A stretch of 64,000 bases of DNA from Streptomyces pseudovenezuelae (lineage in GTDB: Bacteria > Actinomycetota > Actinomycetes > Streptomycetales > Streptomycetaceae): assembly GCF_001513955.1 (NCBI RefSeq), contig NZ_KQ948149.1, forward strand, positions 344,227-408,226. Direction: 5' to 3'. This document shows, piece by piece, positions 43,701-52,528 of the stretch. How positions within the stretch are numbered: the stretch's first letter is position 1; every line of letters starts with the position of its first letter. A model generated the notes under the pieces. The model made no database searches. It worked only from the letters and a program-made list of their open reading frames with translations, and was not told the DNA's origin. The position numbers and the translations under genes were made by a program.

Positions 43701-44291
43701 ATGGAACAGACAGCGTTGCGTCCCAAGCCGATGCCAGGTCAGGAGCCCGGCGGCGGCAGGAGGACCGGGCCCGCCCGGCGCCCGCACGCCGCGCGCCGGC
43801 GCGGGCGACGGCTCACGACCCTCCTGTTCGGCCTGTTCGTCGCGGCCGTCCTGGTGCTGTCGGGGGTGGGTCTCGGGACGATGGGCGCCACGGTGATCGG
43901 CATGAGCAGACTGGCCGAACTCCGCCGGCAGGCGCTGCCTCACCTGGGCGGCCCGTCCGCCTCGGCGCACCAGGGCACCGCCCCGTCGTCCGCGGGGCCG
44001 ACGATCACCCCCTCGCCCGTGCCCGTCGTCGCGACCCTCGGCCTGGAGGTCGTGGACGCCGAGAAGGCGGGCGCGCTGGTGGTCGGTGTCCACGTACCCG
44101 GCCCGGGCTGCACGGCGGGCCTGGTCCGCGGTGACGTACTCCTCGCCTTCGGCCGGACCCGCGTCGACACGGCCGGCGACCTCGCGCGGGCCGTCGCGGA
44201 CGCCCGAGCCGGCCGCGAGGTCGTACTGACGGTCCGGCACCGCAGCGGCGGCTACCAGCAGCTGACGGCCGTGCCGGGAGTCGTCACCTGA
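43701..44291 (+). CDS. Single-pass membrane protein with PDZ domain
   Basis: A 196-residue protein: basic, Arg/Pro-rich N-terminus, one membrane helix (about 38-62, LLFGLFVAAVLVLSGVGLG), a Pro/Ser linker, then a PDZ-like domain (about 113-195) with GLEVVDAEKAGALVVGVHVP, AGLVRGDVLLAFGRTRVD and VVLTVRHRSG. The PDZ faces outward by the inside-positive rule. No protease domain is fused. Such proteins may scaffold or recognise C-termini at the cell envelope; the partner is unknown. Confidence 0.82.
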   Translation: MEQTALRPKPMPGQEPGGGRRTGPARRPHAARRRGRRLTTLLFGLFVAAVLVLSGVGLGTMGATVIGMSRLAELRRQALPHLGGPSASAHQGTAPSSAGPTITPSPVPVVATLGLEVVDAEKAGALVVGVHVPGPGCTAGLVRGDVLLAFGRTRVDTAGDLARAVADARAGREVVLTVRHRSGGYQQLTAVPGVVT

Positions 44292-44312
44292 GCGATGCGC
44301 GGGGGCCGGTGC

Positions 44313-45068
44313 TCAGGTGACCACCCGGAAGTGTGTGGTGAGCCGTCCCTCGTCGTCCAGGATGTGGAAGGCCAGCCCCACCGGCGCGTCCCGGTCGGCG
44401 ATCTGTTCGCCCTCCCAGGGCAGCCGCAGCGTCCAGGTCACCCCGGGTCCGACGACCAGGGGCCGCCCGGCGAACACGGTCGCCGCGGGCGTGTGCGCGT
44501 GACCGGTGATCAGACCGGCGATCTCGGGCCGCCGCTCCAGCAGCGCGGCCAGCCGCCCGGGCCCGTCCAGCCGGTAGGAGTCGGGCAGCGGGTGGTGCAG
44601 CGCCACCGGTGGATGGTGGAAGGCCAGCAGCACCGGAAGATTCCCGCCCAGTTCGTCGAGCGTCGCCTCGATCCAGTCGTACGTCTCCTCGTCCAGCGCC
44701 CCTTCGTCGCTTCCCGGAATGCTGGAATCGCACATCAGTACCGCACCGCCGTCGAGGACCCGCACCTCGTTCACCGGCCCGTCGGCCGCGGGCCGCCGCA
44801 ACAGGGCCTTGCGGTACGGGGCGCGGCTGTCGTGGTTGCCGGGGCAGGTGAGCACCGGGAACGGCCGGTCCTCCTCGTGCAGTCCCAGGATCCGCGCCGC
44901 CTCCTCGTACTCCGCCTCGGCGCCGTGATCGGCGATGTCCCCCGTCACCAGCAGGGCGTCCACCGGCCCGGGCAACCGCCACAGCCGGTCGCGCACCCGC
45001 TCGGCGCGCTCCGTCGCCCGTGCGGTCCCGTCGAGATGCAGATCGCTGATGTGTGCGAGCACAAGCAC
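44313..45068 (-). CDS. Metallophosphoesterase (CpdA-like)
   Basis: A 251-residue calcineurin-like phosphoesterase with the full metal set: HISDLHLDG (DxH), VTGDIADHG (GDxxD), CPGNHDSR (GNHD), AFHHPP (H) and TGHAHTP (GHxH). The length and motif spacing fit the 3',5'-cyclic nucleotide phosphodiesterase (CpdA/Icc) group. GTG start at 45068. Converges on the PDZ gene and is divergent from an M24 peptidase. Confidence 0.9.
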   Translation of the reverse strand: MLVLAHISDLHLDGTARATERAERVRDRLWRLPGPVDALLVTGDIADHGAEAEYEEAARILGLHEEDRPFPVLTCPGNHDSRAPYRKALLRRPAADGPVNEVRVLDGGAVLMCDSSIPGSDEGALDEETYDWIEATLDELGGNLPVLLAFHHPPVALHHPLPDSYRLDGPGRLAALLERRPEIAGLITGHAHTPAATVFAGRPLVVGPGVTWTLRLPWEGEQIADRDAPVGLAFHILDDEGRLTTHFRVVT

Positions 45069-45334
45069 GCCGTACCCCCGTCATCTAATGGTTGAGGTCG
45101 ATCCAAGCATTAAGAATCGGATCCGATCAAGATGTTCTCGTCGGCCAGGACGGAAAACCAGGTCTCCTCTCCGGCGGTGTGCCGCTCCTGCCGGGCGTCC
45201 GCATGGCACGCGGACAGCCGGTGCCCGCCCGGCGCCCCGACCGGTCCGTGCGAAAGACGTGTCGACCGGCTCGCGCGCCCCTCGCCGTCCGGGCAGGATG
45301 CTGCCCAAGACCGTCACCGTCCAGGGAGGCCCCG
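45069..45334. promoter_or_regulatory. Divergent region with 12-bp palindrome
   Basis: 266 bp between the phosphoesterase and the M24 peptidase. Perfect palindrome ATCGGATCCGAT at 45116-45127, in the most AT-rich stretch. A candidate operator or chance; no clear promoter boxes. Confidence 0.3.
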
Positions 45335-46459
45335 ATGACCGGCACCGCAGCGCCCTTCGCCGCCGACGACTACAGGGCCCGCATGGAGCGCGCGGCACGG
45401 TCGGCCGCCGAGGCCGGGCTCGCCGGACTCCTCGTGGCCCCCGGCCCGGACCTGGTGTGGCTCACCGGCTACGCGCCCACCGCCGTCACCGAGCGGCTCA
45501 CGCTGCTGGTCCTCGCCCCCGGACAGGACCCCGTCCTCGTCGTGCCCACCCTGGAGGCCCCGGACGCCGCCAAGGCCACCGGCGCCGACGCCCTGACCCT
45601 GCGGGACTGGACCGACGGCAAGGACCCCTACGCCGCCACCGCCGCCCTCCTGGACGCCGGCGGCCGGTTCGGCATCAGTGACAACGCCTGGGCGATGCAC
45701 CTGCTGGGCCTCCAGAAGGCTCTGCCCGGCACCTCGTACGCCTCCCTCACCGACGCCCTGCCGATGCTCCGCGCCGTCAAGGACGCGGCGGAGCTGGAGC
45801 TGCTGGCGGCCGCCGGAGCGGCCGCCGACGCGACGTTCGAAGAGATCCGCAAGGTCCCCTTCGGCGGCCGCAGGGAGTCGGAGGTGGCCGCCGACCTGGC
45901 CGGTCTGCTGCGTCGCTTCGGTCACTCCCAGGTCGACTTCACCATCGTCGCCTCCGGACCGAACGGCGCCAACCCGCACCACGAGGTCGGGGACCGTGTC
46001 ATCGAACGCGGCGACATGGTCGTCCTCGACTTCGGCGGCCTCAAGGACGGCTACGGCTCCGACACCTCCCGCACGGTCCACGTCGGCGAACCCACCGACG
46101 AGGAACGCCGGGTGCACGACCTCGTACGCGCGGCGCAGGAGGCGGGTTTCCGGGCGGTGCGCCCCGGCGTGCCCTGCCAGGAGGTCGACCGGGCCGCCCG
46201 CGCGGTCATCGCCGACGCCGGGTACGGCGAGTACTTCATCCACCGCACCGGGCACGGCATCGGCGTCACCACCCACGAACCGCCGTACATGATCGAGGGC
46301 GAGGAGCAGCCCCTCGTCCCGGGCATGTGCTTCTCCGTGGAACCCGGCGTCTATCTGCCGGGCCGTTTCGGGGTACGCATCGAGGACATCGTCACGGTCA
46401 CCGAGGTCGGCGGCCGCAGGCTGAACGACACGACCCGCGAGATGGTCATAGTGGACTGA
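45335..46459 (+). CDS. M24-family aminopeptidase (Xaa-Pro type)
   Basis: A 374-residue protein. The N-terminal creatinase-like domain (1-135) is followed by the pita-bread catalytic domain with the five metal ligands: VVLDFGG and GYGSDTSRT (two Asp), RTGHGIGVTTHEPP (His), FSVEPGVY (Glu) and RIEDIVTVT (Glu). It should cleave N-terminal residues before proline or act on a related dipeptide. ATG 45335 with a strong AGGGAGG. A kinase-like gene follows 46 bp later. Confidence 0.93.
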   Translation: MTGTAAPFAADDYRARMERAARSAAEAGLAGLLVAPGPDLVWLTGYAPTAVTERLTLLVLAPGQDPVLVVPTLEAPDAAKATGADALTLRDWTDGKDPYAATAALLDAGGRFGISDNAWAMHLLGLQKALPGTSYASLTDALPMLRAVKDAAELELLAAAGAAADATFEEIRKVPFGGRRESEVAADLAGLLRRFGHSQVDFTIVASGPNGANPHHEVGDRVIERGDMVVLDFGGLKDGYGSDTSRTVHVGEPTDEERRVHDLVRAAQEAGFRAVRPGVPCQEVDRAARAVIADAGYGEYFIHRTGHGIGVTTHEPPYMIEGEEQPLVPGMCFSVEPGVYLPGRFGVRIEDIVTVTEVGGRRLNDTTREMVIVD

Positions 46460-46505
46460 CCGAGCACCCAGGAGCCCTCCACCCCTCGAACGACTACGGC
46501 GCGAC

Positions 46506-47450
46506 ATGACCCAGGCACCGACACCCACCGCGGACACGGTCCGCAGACTGGTCCGTTCCCTGCTCAAGGACCCCACGCCCGACTCCGGCGGGCCCGAGGT
46601 CCGGCCCGTCGCCGAGGGCGGGCACTTCACCTGGTGGATCGGCACCCGCCATGTCCTGCGCCTGGCCGGCGACCGCGAGGCCTCCCTCCGCGGACGCCGT
46701 GAACTCCGGCTGCGCGACCTGGTCCGCCCGCACCTGCCCGTCGCGGTGCCGACCGGCGTGGCACAGGGCGAGTGGGCGCCCGGGCTGGCCTACACCCTCG
46801 ACACCCTGGTGCCCGGCGGCTCGGCGGAGGAGCACGACGTGTCCGCCGTCGGCGAGGCCGACCTGGCCGGCCTGCTCACCGGGCTGCGCGAGGTGCCGGT
46901 ACGGCAGGCCGAGGCGCTCGGCGTCCCCCGCGTCGCCCCGCGCTCCCTGGAGGCGCTGCGCCGGGAGGCCGGCCGGGCCGCCGAACTCCTCCGCGCGGCC
47001 GACGAGTTCGACCCGGTCCCGCTCCAGCAGCTCACCTCGGCCGCGGCGGTCCAGCTCGCCGCGCAGCCCGGCAGCGCGGTCCTCGTGCACCACGCCCTGA
47101 CCGGCGACCACCTGGTGATCAGCGCCGACGGCCGGGTGCGCGGCGTCCTCGACTGGACCGGCACGGTCGTCGGCGACCCCGCCGAGGACATCGCGGGCCT
47201 CGCGCTGGCCGTGGGGTCGCCCGCCGCCGTCCGTGCCGCCACCCTCGCCGGGTACGGGGCCCGGCCGTGCCTGCGCGGACTGTGGCTGGCCCGCTGCGAC
47301 ACCATGATCCGCCTCGCGGCGGGCCTGGACGGACGGGCCGCCGAACCCCTGCCTCTCCTGCGCACCCGGCTGCGGCGGGCCTGGGAGGCGATCCTGCTGG
47401 AACGCGTCACCGAGCTGCGGGACGAGGAGACGGACGACGCGGAGTTGTAG
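46506..47450 (+). CDS. Aminoglycoside-phosphotransferase-like protein, catalytic Asp apparently lost
   Basis: A 314-residue APH/choline-kinase fold. It has VRPVAEGGHFTWWIG and the nucleotide-binding lobe, LVHHALTGDHLVIS at the catalytic loop, and GVLDWTGTVVGDPAEDIAGLAL for the metal-binding Asp. The Brenner motif in active members reads HxDLxxxN/H; here it is HHALTGDH, with Ala in place of the catalytic Asp. The rest of the fold is intact with no frameshift. It may be a pseudokinase or bind a ligand. The start codon is 46 bp after the M24 stop, so the two may be co-transcribed. Confidence 0.8.
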   Translation: MTQAPTPTADTVRRLVRSLLKDPTPDSGGPEVRPVAEGGHFTWWIGTRHVLRLAGDREASLRGRRELRLRDLVRPHLPVAVPTGVAQGEWAPGLAYTLDTLVPGGSAEEHDVSAVGEADLAGLLTGLREVPVRQAEALGVPRVAPRSLEALRREAGRAAELLRAADEFDPVPLQQLTSAAAVQLAAQPGSAVLVHHALTGDHLVISADGRVRGVLDWTGTVVGDPAEDIAGLALAVGSPAAVRAATLAGYGARPCLRGLWLARCDTMIRLAAGLDGRAAEPLPLLRTRLRRAWEAILLERVTELRDEETDDAEL

Positions 47451-47545
47451 ACGCGGGGTCGTAGGCGTCCCCACCCGGTCTTTTCCACCCTGCTTCCACC
47501 CCCGGGTCGAGGCGCGGGACCGTGCCGGAGCCGGACAGTCGAGGC

Positions 47546-48079
47546 ATGACGATCTCCGACTGGCTCATCGACGTGGCGCTTGTCCTCGTGGTCCTCCGGC
47601 AGCTGCGGGAGGAGAGGCTGACGCCGCGCACGGTCCTGCTGCCCCTGGCGCTGATCGGCTGGGCGGCGACCGCCTACCTGCACGACATCCCCACGGCGGG
47701 CAACGACCTCGTGCTGATCGGCGCGTTCGCCGCGACCGGCGTCGCCTTCGGTCTGGCCGGCGGCCTGGTCACCCGGGTCCGGCACGCGGACGGGCACATA
47801 CGGGTCAGGGCCACCCCGGTCGCGGCGGCGCTGTGGGTGATCAGCATGGGCTTCCGCCTCGGTTTCGCCGTCTGGTCCTCACACCCCTCGGGCGCCGCGC
47901 ACATGGCCCGTTTCTCCGTCGACCACGACATCACCGGCGAGCAGGCGTGGGTCGCCGCCCTGGTCCTCATGGCCTTCGGCGAGGTCGTCGTCCGTCTTGC
48001 GCTCATCGTCGTGCGCGGCAGCATCCTGCGGGCGCGCCTCGGCCGGCAGGGGCGCAACGCCCTGCCGGTCACCCCATGA
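47546..48079 (+). CDS. DUF1453-like multi-pass membrane protein
   Basis: A 177-residue membrane protein with about five helices: WLIDVALVLVVLRQL, TVLLPLALIGWAATAYL, LVLIGAFAATGVAFGLAGGLV, ATPVAAALWVISMGFRLGF and AWVAALVLMAFGEVVVRLALIVV. It resembles the DUF1453/CcdC-like group of actinomycetes. ATG 47546 has no good ribosome site, so it may be translated leaderless or start at GTG 47522. It converges on treZ with a 20-bp gap. Function unknown. Confidence 0.72.
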   Translation: MTISDWLIDVALVLVVLRQLREERLTPRTVLLPLALIGWAATAYLHDIPTAGNDLVLIGAFAATGVAFGLAGGLVTRVRHADGHIRVRATPVAAALWVISMGFRLGFAVWSSHPSGAAHMARFSVDHDITGEQAWVAALVLMAFGEVVVRLALIVVRGSILRARLGRQGRNALPVTP

Positions 48080-48099
48080 ACCGGAGCAGCCCCGTGAGC

Positions 48100-49845
48100 T
48101 CACGCCTGGAGCAGCACCACGCACGACTCCCCGGGCACATGCAGCACCCCGTCCGCGCCCGGCGCCTCCACCGGCTCCCAGGCCGCCAGGACGCGGGCCT
48201 CGCGGGGCCCCAGCGGGATGGCCGCCGGCGACTTCGCCAGGTTCACCGCCACCCGGACATCCCCGCGGCGGAAGGCGAGCCAGCGCTGGTCCGCGTCGTA
48301 GGCGACCTTGGTGTCGGCGAGATCGGGATCGGTGAGGTCCGGCTGCTCGTGCCGCAACGCGAGGAGCCGGCGGTACCAGGCCAGCACACGCGCGTGCGGC
48401 TCGCGGTCGGGCTCGGACCAGTCGAGGCAGGAGCGCTCGCGGGTCGCCGGGTCCTGCGGGTCGGGCACGTCCTCCTCGGCCCAGCCGTGCTCCGCGAACT
48501 CCCGACGCCTGCCCCGGCGTACGGCCTCGGCGAGCTCGGGATCGGTGTGGTCGGTGAAGAACTGCCAGGGCGTGCTCGCCGCCCACTCCTCGCCCATGAA
48601 CAGCATGGGGGTGAAGGGCGCGGTCAGCACGAGGGCCGCCGCACAGGCCACCAGGCCGGGGGAGAGGGACGCCGCCAGCCGGTCGCCCTGGGCGCGGTTG
48701 CCGACCTGGTCGTGGGTCTGGGAGTAGCCGAGCAGCCGGTGCGCGGCCACGCGCGTGCGGTCCAGTGGGCGCCCGTGGCCGCGGCCGCGGAAGCTGGAGT
48801 AGGTGCCGTCGTGGAAGTAGCCGCCGGTGAGGGTCTTGGCGAGCGAGGCCAGGGGAGCGCGGGCGAAGTCGGCGTAGTAGCCCTGGGACTCGCCGGTCAG
48901 CGCGGTGTGCAGGGCGTGATGGAAGTCGTCGTTCCACTGCGCGTGCAGCCCGAGACCGCCCTCGGCGCGGGGCGTGATGAGCCGCGGGTCGTTGAGGTCG
49001 GACTCGGCGACGAGGAACAGCGGCCGTCCCAGGTCGGCGGCGAGCGTGTCGACAGCCGTCGACAGCTCCTCCAGGAAGTGGCACGCGCGCGTGTCGGCGA
49101 GCGCGTGCACGGCGTCCAGGCGCAGTCCGTCGATCCGGTAGTCCCGCAGCCAGGAGAGCGCGCTGCCCAGCAGATACGTGCGCACCTCGTCGGAGCCGGG
49201 GGCGTCCAGGTTGATCGCGGAACCCCAGGGCGTGTGGTGCGTGTCGGTGAAGTACGGTCCGAAGGCGGGCAGGTAGTTGCCCGAGGGGCCCAGGTGGTTG
49301 TGCACCACGTCCAGGACCACCCCGAGGCCCAGTTCGTGGGCCCGGTCGACGAAGCGCTTCAGGGCCTCGGGGCCGCCGTAGGGCTCGTGCACGGCCCACA
49401 GGGAGACGCCCTCGTAGCCCCAGCCGTGCCGCCCAGGGAAGGGGCACAGCGGCATCAACTCGACGTGGGTGATGCCGAGTTCGACCAGGTGGTCGAGTCG
49501 GGCGGCGGCCGCGTCCAGGGTGCCCTCGGGCGTGTAGGTGCCCACGTGCAGCTCGTAGAGGACCGCTCCCGGTAGCGGGCGGCCCGCCCACTGCGTACGC
49601 CAGGTGTAGCGCTCGTGCTCGACGACGGCGCTGAGTCCGTCCGGCCCGTCCGGCTGACGGCGCGAGCGCGGGTCGGGAAGCACCGGGCCGTCGTCCAGCG
49701 CGAAGCCGTACCGGGTGCCGTCCCCGGCCTCCGCCTCACCCCACCACCATCCCGAGCGCTCCGGATCGCGCTCCAACGCGCGCGCGGCGCCCTCGCAATG
49801 GAGCGTCACACGGTCGGCCTGCGGTGCCCACACCTCGAACTGCAC
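48100..49845 (-). CDS. treZ: Malto-oligosyltrehalose trehalohydrolase
   Basis: A 581-residue GH13 enzyme with an N-terminal CBM48-like domain (FEVWAPQADRVTLHC) and a TIM barrel with DVVHNHLG, DGLRLDAVHAL (nucleophile Asp), FLVAESD (acid Glu) and YSQTHDQVGNR (third carboxylate). It cleaves maltooligosyl-trehalose to release trehalose, the last step of the glycogen-derived TreX-TreY-TreZ route. GTG 49845 with GGGGA upstream. TreY and GlgX lie 4.4 kb and 6.9 kb upstream on the same strand, separated by four unrelated genes, so TreZ is likely read from its own promoter. Confidence 0.95.
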   Translation of the reverse strand: MQFEVWAPQADRVTLHCEGAARALERDPERSGWWWGEAEAGDGTRYGFALDDGPVLPDPRSRRQPDGPDGLSAVVEHERYTWRTQWAGRPLPGAVLYELHVGTYTPEGTLDAAAARLDHLVELGITHVELMPLCPFPGRHGWGYEGVSLWAVHEPYGGPEALKRFVDRAHELGLGVVLDVVHNHLGPSGNYLPAFGPYFTDTHHTPWGSAINLDAPGSDEVRTYLLGSALSWLRDYRIDGLRLDAVHALADTRACHFLEELSTAVDTLAADLGRPLFLVAESDLNDPRLITPRAEGGLGLHAQWNDDFHHALHTALTGESQGYYADFARAPLASLAKTLTGGYFHDGTYSSFRGRGHGRPLDRTRVAAHRLLGYSQTHDQVGNRAQGDRLAASLSPGLVACAAALVLTAPFTPMLFMGEEWAASTPWQFFTDHTDPELAEAVRRGRRREFAEHGWAEEDVPDPQDPATRERSCLDWSEPDREPHARVLAWYRRLLALRHEQPDLTDPDLADTKVAYDADQRWLAFRRGDVRVAVNLAKSPAAIPLGPREARVLAAWEPVEAPGADGVLHVPGESCVVLLQA

Positions 49846-50018
49846 GGACGGTTCCCCTTCGTCTGTTCACCGTGATGTAGCCCGTCCATGGTGCTTCAAA
49901 CGAGATCAATCCGCCGGGGAATCCTCCCCTTTGCGGCAGGTGTCGTCAGGGACGCGCGGGGGGCGGCCGTTGTCTCGTTTTCTGGACACCCGGGGTTCAC
50001 TGCCCGACAATCACCAAC

Positions 50019-50570
50019 GTGACGTCGTCCTTCGAGTTCAACACGTACCCCGCGCGGCTGTCCGACGCGGAGCGCGACAAGGTGCTGAAGGTGCTCCGTG
50101 ACGGCGTCGCCATGGGCCGCCTGTCGCACGACACGTTCGTGCGCCGCATGGAACTGGCCCTCATCGCGCGCCGGTCCGACGAACTCGCCGTGCTCACCGC
50201 GGACCTGCCCCAGGAGAGCCGCGTCTCCCGCCTGGTGTTCGGCACCGTCGAGGCCGTCTCCGGCTTCACCGTGCGGCTGCGCAGGGCATGGCAGGCCGAG
50301 CGCCTGCCCAAGCTGCTGCTGCCGCACCCGGGCAGCGGCCACGCGCTGCGCATCGGCCGCGACCCGGCCAACGGTCTGCGGCTGACCCACGAGACGGTCT
50401 CCCGGGTCCACGCCGAACTCAGCCGTCAGGGCGGCATGTGGGTGCTGCGCGATCTCGGCTCCACCAACGGCACCACGGTCAACGGCCGGCGGGTCATCGG
50501 CGCCGCCGTCGTCCGCGAGGGCGATCAGGTCGGGTTCGGCCGGATGGCCTTCCGGCTCGCGGTCAACTGA
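50019..50570 (+). CDS. DUF1707-FHA fusion protein
   Basis: A 183-residue two-domain protein. The N-terminal DUF1707 (about 8-62) has YPARLSDAERDKVLKVLRDG and SHDTFVRRMELALIARRSDE. The C-terminal FHA domain (about 105-180) has LRIGRDPANGLRLTHETVSRVHAEL with the Arg and Ser that bind phospho-threonine, and the loop DLGSTNGTTVNG. FHA domains bind pThr targets of Ser/Thr kinases; no kinase gene is nearby. GTG start. Divergent from treZ. Confidence 0.88.
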   Translation: MTSSFEFNTYPARLSDAERDKVLKVLRDGVAMGRLSHDTFVRRMELALIARRSDELAVLTADLPQESRVSRLVFGTVEAVSGFTVRLRRAWQAERLPKLLLPHPGSGHALRIGRDPANGLRLTHETVSRVHAELSRQGGMWVLRDLGSTNGTTVNGRRVIGAAVVREGDQVGFGRMAFRLAVN

Positions 50571-50708
50571 GCCCAACCTCACCTCTGGCCTGGGCTTTAC
50601 GTGCGGTCGCGGCCCAAAACCCTTTCCGCCGCACGGTGTTGACGTACCTCTCAAGTCGTGACTGACTGTGCGTACACCTTGCACACCAGGTGAACCGACG
50701 GCACCACA

Positions 50709-52073
50709 TTGTGGAGGTGTGCCCTGCCGCCCCTCCTGCGCTATCCGACCGTCGACGAGCTGGGCGCACGGGCCGCGGCGCTCGTCGCCCGCCATCCCAC
50801 GGACGCCCGACTGCGCCGCGCCGGCACCTCCCGCGCGGGAAACCCCCTGTGGCTGCTCTCCGTCGGCCACGGCAGCCGCCAGGCCCTCGTCGTGGCCGGC
50901 CCGCACGCCAACGAGCCGGTGGGCGGCGGCACCGTGCTCCGGCTGGCCGAGCGCGCCCTGGCCGACCCCCGGCTCACCGTCGGGGCCGACGCCACCTGGA
51001 ACCTGCTGCTCTGCCTCGACCCCGACGGCCTGCGCCGCAACGAGGGCTGGCTGCGCGGCCCGTACTCCCTCGGCCGCTACTTCCGCAATTTCTTCCGGCC
51101 CGGCTTCGGCGAACAGCCCGAATGGCTGCCCGACGGCGCGGACGCCGCCGCACTGCCGGAGACCCGCACCCTGCTCGCCCTCCAGGACGAACTGCGGCCC
51201 ATCCTCCAGTGCTCCCTGCACGGGGTCGACGTCGGCGGCGGCTTCGTGGAACTCACCCGGGACCTGCCCGGCCTCGCCCGGCGGGTCGCCGACACCGCGG
51301 CCCGGCTGCGCATCCCGCGCGAGGTCGGCCCGTACGACACCCTGTACTGGCCGTGTCTGGGCCCCGCCGTCTACCGGATCCCGCCGCCCCGCCGCGGCGA
51401 CCTGGCCGCCGCCATCACCGAGGCCGCCGTCGAGTCGACCTGGTACCACCCGCACCGGTACGGCACCGTGACCGCCGTCGTCGAGTCACCCATGTGGGGC
51501 GTGGCCGCCGTCGAGGACGCCGGCGCACCCGCCGACGCGGCCGCCGTGCTGCGCACCGTCAGCCACACGCTGCGCCGCGACGCGCGGCTCCTGGAGGACG
51601 TCCTGGCGCGGATCCGCCCGTATGTCTCGGCCGCCCCGGACGCGGCGCGACTGCTCGCCCCGGTCGAGGACTATTTACTGGTCTGCCCCGGACTCGCCGA
51701 CGCCTGGGACCCCGACGTCCCCGACGGCGGCCGCCCGATGCCCCCGCTCAGCACCGGTCACCTGACCGCGCTGCGCATCGCCGGGCGGCGCCTCGCCCTG
51801 CGCACAGCCGGACTCCTGCACCAGCTCGTGATCCGCGCGGGCACCGACCCGGCCGGCGCGCTGCCGGAACTGGACCGGCTCATCGACCTCTGGTGCGCCG
51901 ACTACCGCGACGGGTGCGGGGCCCGTTGGATCCCGGTGCCGCGCCAGATCGAGTACCAGTCCCGGGTCGTGCTCTCCGCCTTCGAACTCGCCGTGCGGGA
52001 CGCGCCCGCGCGCTCCCGTTCGGGTGAGCCGGGGTGGGGATCCGAGGCCGCCGTGCCGATGCATCGGGAATGA
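50709..52073 (+). CDS. M14-family zinc carboxypeptidase, copy 1
   Basis: About 454 residues with the M14 metal motif AGPHANEP (HxxE), a later LHGVDVGG (third zinc His) and the catalytic Glu in AVVESPMW. No signal peptide is seen, so it is probably cytoplasmic. Start: TTG 50709 is the only standard start, but GGAGG at 50713-50717 lies 6 nt before an in-frame CTG (50724) that begins LPPLLRYPTVDEL; the paralogue at 52529 has LLPELRYPTVTEL at that point, so CTG may be the true start. It overlaps the next gene by 4 bp. The peptide or amide substrate is unknown. Confidence 0.85.
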   Translation: MWRCALPPLLRYPTVDELGARAAALVARHPTDARLRRAGTSRAGNPLWLLSVGHGSRQALVVAGPHANEPVGGGTVLRLAERALADPRLTVGADATWNLLLCLDPDGLRRNEGWLRGPYSLGRYFRNFFRPGFGEQPEWLPDGADAAALPETRTLLALQDELRPILQCSLHGVDVGGGFVELTRDLPGLARRVADTAARLRIPREVGPYDTLYWPCLGPAVYRIPPPRRGDLAAAITEAAVESTWYHPHRYGTVTAVVESPMWGVAAVEDAGAPADAAAVLRTVSHTLRRDARLLEDVLARIRPYVSAAPDAARLLAPVEDYLLVCPGLADAWDPDVPDGGRPMPPLSTGHLTALRIAGRRLALRTAGLLHQLVIRAGTDPAGALPELDRLIDLWCADYRDGCGARWIPVPRQIEYQSRVVLSAFELAVRDAPARSRSGEPGWGSEAAVPMHRE

Positions 52074-52501
52074 CGTCCACGATCACAGCGACAACGACAG
52101 CGGTACGGCGAGCGGCACACCTGGCTCTGGCGGTGTCCGCCGCCCTGCTTCTCGCCGCCGCGGCCCCCGCGACGGCAGGGTCCGGAGCCGGTGGCGACCA
52201 CCTCTACCTCATGGTGACCACGGGGGACGGCCGCTCCAGCGACACCCGCGGCACGCTCCTGCTGTGCGACCCGCCCCAGGGCCACGCTCGCGCCGCCGAG
52301 GCCTGCGCCCAACTGGACTCCGTCGGGGGTGACATCGACGCCCTTCCGGCCGCGGACGTCGTCTGCCCGATGCTCTACGCTCCGGTCACTGTCCGGGCCG
52401 ACGGGCAGTGGAACGGCCGCCCTGTCGAGTACCGGCAGACCTTCTCGAACGGCTGTCTGATGGGGGCGCGGACAGGGGCGGTCTTCGCACTGGACGACTG
52501 A
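52070..52501 (+). CDS. Subtilisin-inhibitor-like secreted protein (SSI, I16 family)
   Basis: A 143-residue exported protein: signal peptide about 1-38 (ending near ATAGSG), then the SSI domain: HLYLMVTTGDGRSSDTRGTL, LLCDPPQGHARAAEACAQL, a reactive-site loop VVCPMLYAPV, and a C-terminal EYRQTFSNGCLMG. Four Cys are placed for the two SSI disulfides. In the loop CPMLYAP the residue at P1 is Met and at P1' Leu, as expected for a subtilisin-type inhibitor. ATG 52070 overlaps the M14 stop by 4 bp (ATGA), so it is co-translated with copy 1. The S8 protease at 30628 is a plausible target. Confidence 0.9.
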   Translation: MTSTITATTTAVRRAAHLALAVSAALLLAAAAPATAGSGAGGDHLYLMVTTGDGRSSDTRGTLLLCDPPQGHARAAEACAQLDSVGGDIDALPAADVVCPMLYAPVTVRADGQWNGRPVEYRQTFSNGCLMGARTGAVFALDD

Positions 52502-52528
52502 CGCCCGGGGGCGGGGGGCGAGGCCGGG

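Noticed and set aside
43502..44134. 210-codon frame overlapping the PDZ gene
   Set aside because: Different frame from the PDZ protein, Arg/Pro-rich, no ribosome site or domain.
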